Part shown: piece after piece, positions 59,834 to 64,000 of the stretch | Numbering within the stretch: position 1 is the stretch's first letter | Layout of the letters: every line of letters begins with the position of its first letter | Assembly (NCBI GenBank): GCA_024138025.1 | Contig: JAMXBD010000364.1 | Location: forward strand, 1,026,827 to 1,090,826 | Direction of reading: 5' to 3' | Length of the DNA: 64,000 nt | Origin: Combretum micranthum | Lineage: Eukaryota > Streptophyta > Magnoliopsida > Myrtales > Combretaceae | The notes under the pieces: model-generated | Databases searched by the model: none | Told to the model about the DNA's origin: nothing | Seen by the model: the letters and a program-made list of their open reading frames with translations, nothing else | Made by a program: the position numbers and the translations under genes

Positions 59834-62800
59834 TGTCATGTCCCAACAAGTATTCTAAACGTGACAACCCATTGTACACAATATTAAAACTTGAGAATGA
59901 CTACCTTAGTCATCGAAAGCTTTCATATTGGTACAAAGCGTATATTCACAACAAAGGGAGACCGATGGAGTTATGCATTTTAAAATAATGGCAGTAGAAC
60001 ATACAAAATAATACTAATATGATTCATCAAAATATAGTCTTACAACTTCTACGGGACATTCTCCTGATAAGTCTACATAATAACATAATCTTACTAAGAC
60101 AAATACTAAAACTAGAAGATTTTAAAGGAAATCTAATCTAAATCTTCAAAAAAGAATTCCTCCAAAAGCTTCCCAAAACATAGATTCTACCCGAATAGAC
60201 ATGATGGTCTTGGATGCAAAAACAACGATCTGGTAACATCAAAAATCTATTGGGGATTAAGCATAACCAACTTAGTGAGATAATCCTTACACAAAAGTAC
60301 TCATGACAAACATTCAAACAATTCCATTAAACAAGAATATGAAATACAACAACTTTATGATCAAACAATACATACGACTATCCGGTTTCATATGTAGGAT
60401 GGATTTACCCCTCCATCGATGGTTAGGGAATGATTTGAAGTGGGCCCCAATCGACCTCCTTGAAATTTTGAGCGCGTCTTGGGGTTCCAAAGAACCATAC
60501 TACTAGTCCTCAGGCTTTCCTTACCTAAAACAATCGATCTGGCTTAGTTACACCTTGAGGTTGTATTCTTCGAACGTTCTAATTCCTCAAAATGTAGCTA
60601 GGGTCCCACGCTGAGGAGTTGTAGCAAAATGCAAAATGATATTTTAAGTGATATGCATAAGCAATTTAGTTTGAGGGAATTTCCAAAGATCTATCCATTT
60701 CTCAAGTTAAATCAAACATATAAGGTCATTTGAGGATCGTAAAGCTACTGTACAGCAAGGTTACAAAAATTCTTGTTTTGAGTTATCATTAAAAATTGTG
60801 ACTTTTGTTCCATTTAATTTTTAGATCAACTTATATTGGTTCTATACTTGTAAAGAGAACTTCTAACCAAAGATAAAGAATTAAATGCTTATATGATCAT
60901 CAAGATATCATCCAAATGAAAATTCTAAGAATCTATCTTTGTAAAAACTAAAATTTTGAGTTGAAACTCATTTTCTTGTTTTAAGAAAAATCCTTTGCTA
61001 AAACTAGCATGACTCAATGAGAATAATTTCCTTATGTCACCTATTATCAAAGCATTCCATTTTCCACATAAAACTCTTGTTTTGGAGTCTAAAATAAGGT
61101 TTTCAAAATTCATCTCTTCCTAAATCCGAATTTCTTCCTTGAGTTTAAGAATGAAAATAAGACCTAGACTTGTCTTTTACAAAACTCTCTATTTTAGAAA
61201 TATCTTTTAGGAAAACTCATTAAAACTTATGAAAATCCAATCCTTAGAATACATATACCAAAAGCCCTTTATATTTTTTGTCTAACTCTTCATTTTGGGG
61301 TTAGATAATAGTTTTAAAAATGGGTCTTGGCTTAGATCCGAATTTTCAAAAATTGTTTTTGAACATATCTCTTGATAAAATCCGTCAAGACTCATGAAAA
61401 ACCATCCTTTAGATATCCTATTTTAAGAGCCTTCCATTTTTTAAATAAAATCTTTATTTTTGAGTTGTAAAACATGTTTTTAAACCATGTCTTCGCCTAA
61501 ATCCGAAAATATGATTTTTATTTTTGAAAGTAACTTTTGAAAATCACCTTTGATTCTTATAAAAAGAAGTCTTAATGATATCCATCCACTAAACCTTCAT
61601 TTTTTCAACTAAAACTCCATTTTGAGACTTGGAAGAGGGTTTTTACATATAGGTTTTGTCAAGATACGAATTTCACTATTTTTATTCAAGTTCAAATCTA
61701 AGATCTACACATAATATGAATATGAATATAAAAGAAATGCATGGTAGTAAGCTCTAAACCTATAGATCTAAACATAAACATATCCAAAGCTTCATAAAAA
61801 TTAGATCTACAAAGAATAATACAAGTATGAAGATAATAAAGTCTTAAAGACAACAAATATAGTATTATTATAGTTCATCAACAAGAGGAGTGTTTCAAAG
61901 TTTTGGCATCATCATCTCTAGCCTTTAGGCATTATGGAGAGTTCTTTGATGCATGAAACCTCCATATAATTAACCTATAGTATATATGGGAGCTTAAGAA
62001 GAAGATTTACTCAAAGAATCTTCAAGAATGGAGTGTGGAAGCAAGAAATGGAAATGGAGGCAGCTTATTTTCTTGTAAGAATAAGGATAAGAAAGAGTTA
62101 AAGAGAGGAAAAAGAGAGTAAATGAGGTAGGGTTTGCAAAGAGAGAAAATGTATAAGTAAAAGGCATTAAATAGAGAGAGAAGTGCATTAAATGAGTGTG
62201 AAATAAATGGGAAAAGAAAGATAAAACAAGAGGCAGAAATGGGGAGGGGGCTAGACGTGATTCCAAGAGAGAGTGTAGTTAATTTGTAACTTAAATTTTT
62301 GAAAGTGTAACTTATGTTACTTAATGTGTTAACTAAAAGAGACTTTAAATCATTAAATAAATTATTAAAATAAAAGAAAAGTGGCTGTTTTGGAAAGTAT
62401 GGTCAGCTGCCATGCATTGGAAATGGAGTGTAGAATGAGTGAAAGAAAACTTGAATAATGTGTAGAAATGACAATTGAAGTGTACTTGAAGTATGGGTTG
62501 AAAAAGCACTTTTTATTAAGAAAATATATAAAATAAAATTAAGAAAAATATCTTTAAATGAGTGGCAGAATTTTCATAAATAAAATTAAATAATTAATTG
62601 AATTATTTTAGTATTTCAACAAATATGTTACCGATAAGGCTAAAATATGCTTATATAAGCTATAACTAATATTTTTAGATTCCGAAAAATTATGAACTCG
62701 ATATTTTTGAAATCCTAATGAAAATATGATTCTAAAAATATTAAAGATATATTTTCAATTTTCCAAGCCCCGGGACATGCTTTCCAAAAACAGTATCCAA

Positions 62801-63031
62801 TCGGATTCGAAATAAATCGAAAATAAACCAATATGATATTTTTAAGAAATCAAATATTATTACGGACTATTCTACACACTTTACTTAATTTTCGACTTCT
62901 CGATTTACGAACACGGAATTTTTGAATCTAAACTATAGGGTTAAACTTGAGATCCGTTGACTTAAGGTTTCCGGTTAACTTCCTGGCTTAGGGTTAAGGC
63001 TTAGGATTACTTTAAAAACTAAGGGCTTATA
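59834..63031 (-). mobile_element. Giant LTR, TGTAAGCCC subfamily
   Basis: It begins TGTCATGTCCCAACAAG and ends AAGGGCTTATA, 3198 bp long. It matches the solo LTR at 43417-47135 in inverted orientation (for example the reverse complement of 61740-61930 with 44470-44740). Flanks GTGAC and GATTT do not match, and neither PBS nor PPT is adjacent. It may be a solo LTR whose flank has since rearranged. Frames 60303-60506, 60925-61113 and 61994-62266 are not genes. Confidence 0.78.
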
Positions 63032-63890
63032 GATTTAGAGTCTGAATCATATCAAAACTAAAGGCCGACGCAACTTCAAAGCTAGCATGCACCTAATGGT
63101 GGTCTGGTTTGCCAACCACACCAAATATTATGGGCGAGATTTAGCTAACGGAGCCCTTATCCATCCTAATTATGATCTTATCCAGTGTTTTGTTGAATGA
63201 GTCCACATGGAAGATGATGAGCCCCTTTGGAGCATAATCATGATCTTGGAAGACATGAGACCAAAAGATTACTTGTGGCAAGCCCGTTAGTTTAAGTGTC
63301 CAGTTGTTATTTTGGGTTGTAAGGAATACCCAACGGTGCCCTTAATTAGAATAACAAGTTGCATGGGCTATTACCGATCTAGTGTGATCAGACAATATAG
63401 CATGTTACAAGATATCACCATCAGGGCCAAATTGGAACGAGTCATAGTCAACTACTTGGATTCCAACCAAGACCTTTACAGCGATAAAAGCTAAGTTGCC
63501 CAAGTCAAAGTCTTGTAGGATAGCAGGGAAATCAAGCCCGTTTATGAAGTCGAACAGAAATGAAGAAACCAAGAAATACAGGGCTACAAGGTGTTATGTA
63601 GCCAATCAGTTAAAGAAAGACAAAGACATCCAATATGAGGCCCCTAAAGTCCTTGAACCAGCACCAGCTGAACCCAACCCAGAGTTAGTTGCTTACATGG
63701 AGACCGTGTTGGCCCGCATGGAAGTATGCTACCGGGATTTTCAAGAAAGGGAACAAAACCTGACTAATTAACTTCAAGAAGCCGGAAGCAAAATTATGGC
63801 ACTGGAAGCAGAATTGAAGGACGCTTGGAAAAGGATTCGCCTGTTAGAGGATAAAGTTATCTGCCCCGCCAAAGCAAAAAGATTAATATA
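63032..63890 (+). pseudogene. Decayed ORF with coiled-coil-like C-terminus, unassigned
   Basis: It has coding-like composition but is broken. From about 63066 one frame reads MHLMVVWFANHTKYYGRDL and LIHPNYDLIQCFVE, a stop, then DDEPLWSIIMILEDM. The frame 63312-63494 follows, with YYRSSVIRQYSMLQDITIRAKLERVIV. A further frame, 63496-63771, has a proline/glutamate linker and heptad-like MALEAELKDAWKRIRLLEDKV after one stop, ending near 63890. Just beyond is a T-rich stretch like the spacers after the upstream ORFs of elements 1 and 3. It could be the upstream ORF of another retroelement or a captured gene. I do not recognise a family. Confidence 0.45.
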
Positions 63891-64000
63891 AGAATTTATG
63901 TGTAATTTTTTTTTTTTATTAAAGAAAAGTGAAAGGAATGTAATAAGGTTCAAGACCCCTATTTTGAAAGTAATACAACTCTAGTGAATTTTTTCACCAT
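63891..64000. other. T-rich end of window
   Basis: A T12-type run followed by an A/G-rich stretch, with no feature recognised. It is similar in character to 39450-39560, the spacer after ORF0. Confidence 0.4.

Noticed and set aside
59829..63036. TSD for the LTR 59834-63031
   Set aside because: Flanks GTGAC and GATTT do not match, and neither PBS nor PPT is adjacent.

Overview
The window looks like heterochromatic plant nuclear DNA. It is AT-rich and contains no intact protein-coding gene that I can recognise. The supported coding sequence is decayed LTR-retrotransposon ORFs: Ty3/gypsy gag and pol of the chromovirus type, an additional ORF upstream of gag, and one unassigned relict at the right edge. 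A plant is indicated by the Tekay/Del-like pol, a primer-binding site matching plant initiator tRNA-Met (TGGTATCAGAGC), and repeated nesting with solo LTRs. I cannot name the species. I saw no tRNA, rRNA, CRISPR array or organellar fragment.

The dominant repeat is one superfamily of very large LTRs (about 3.2-4.8 kb). In transcription orientation they start TGTAAACCCC or TGTAAGCCC and end near GGGTACCC...GGGGCGTGACA. The LTR end is followed by an 8-bp spacer and then the PBS. Several copies carry a TATA box of the form CTATAAATA with a C-rich tract just upstream.

Layout. 1-17141 is a nest on the minus strand. Element 1 (573-10763: truncated 3' LTR, PPT, gag, a zinc-knuckle ORF, PBS, 4.2-kb 5' LTR) lacks pol. 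It sits inside the upstream ORF ('ORF0') of element 2, whose 5' LTR (11179-17141) is itself split by a 2.2-kb solo LTR with a GAACT target-site duplication (TSD). 17142-24107 holds leader-like DNA of another LTR-element type, a solo giant LTR (17655-20899), a split LTR fragment with a further LTR-like insert, and a 40-bp mini-element with a perfect TSD. 24108-35655 is a pile of giant-LTR copies in both orientations, one (25382-29443) nested in another.

35656-56041 is element 3 on the plus strand: truncated 5' LTR, PBS, ORF0, gag, protease, RT, RNase H, integrase with chromodomain-like tail, PPT and 3' LTR. It is inactivated by stops and frameshifts, by a 3.7-kb solo LTR in the integrase zinc-finger region (TSD ACTAT), and by a 4.8-kb solo LTR in its 3' LTR (TSD CGTTT). 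56042-63031 is more LTR fragments and an LTR copy. 63032-63890 is a decayed ORF with a coiled-coil-like C-terminus that I cannot assign.

Working together: elements 2 and 3 share ORF0 upstream of gag, and element 1 has a different zinc-knuckle ORF in that place. Element 1 looks like a non-autonomous relative that would have needed pol from an element-3-like partner. The insertion order can be read from the TSDs and from which sequence interrupts which.
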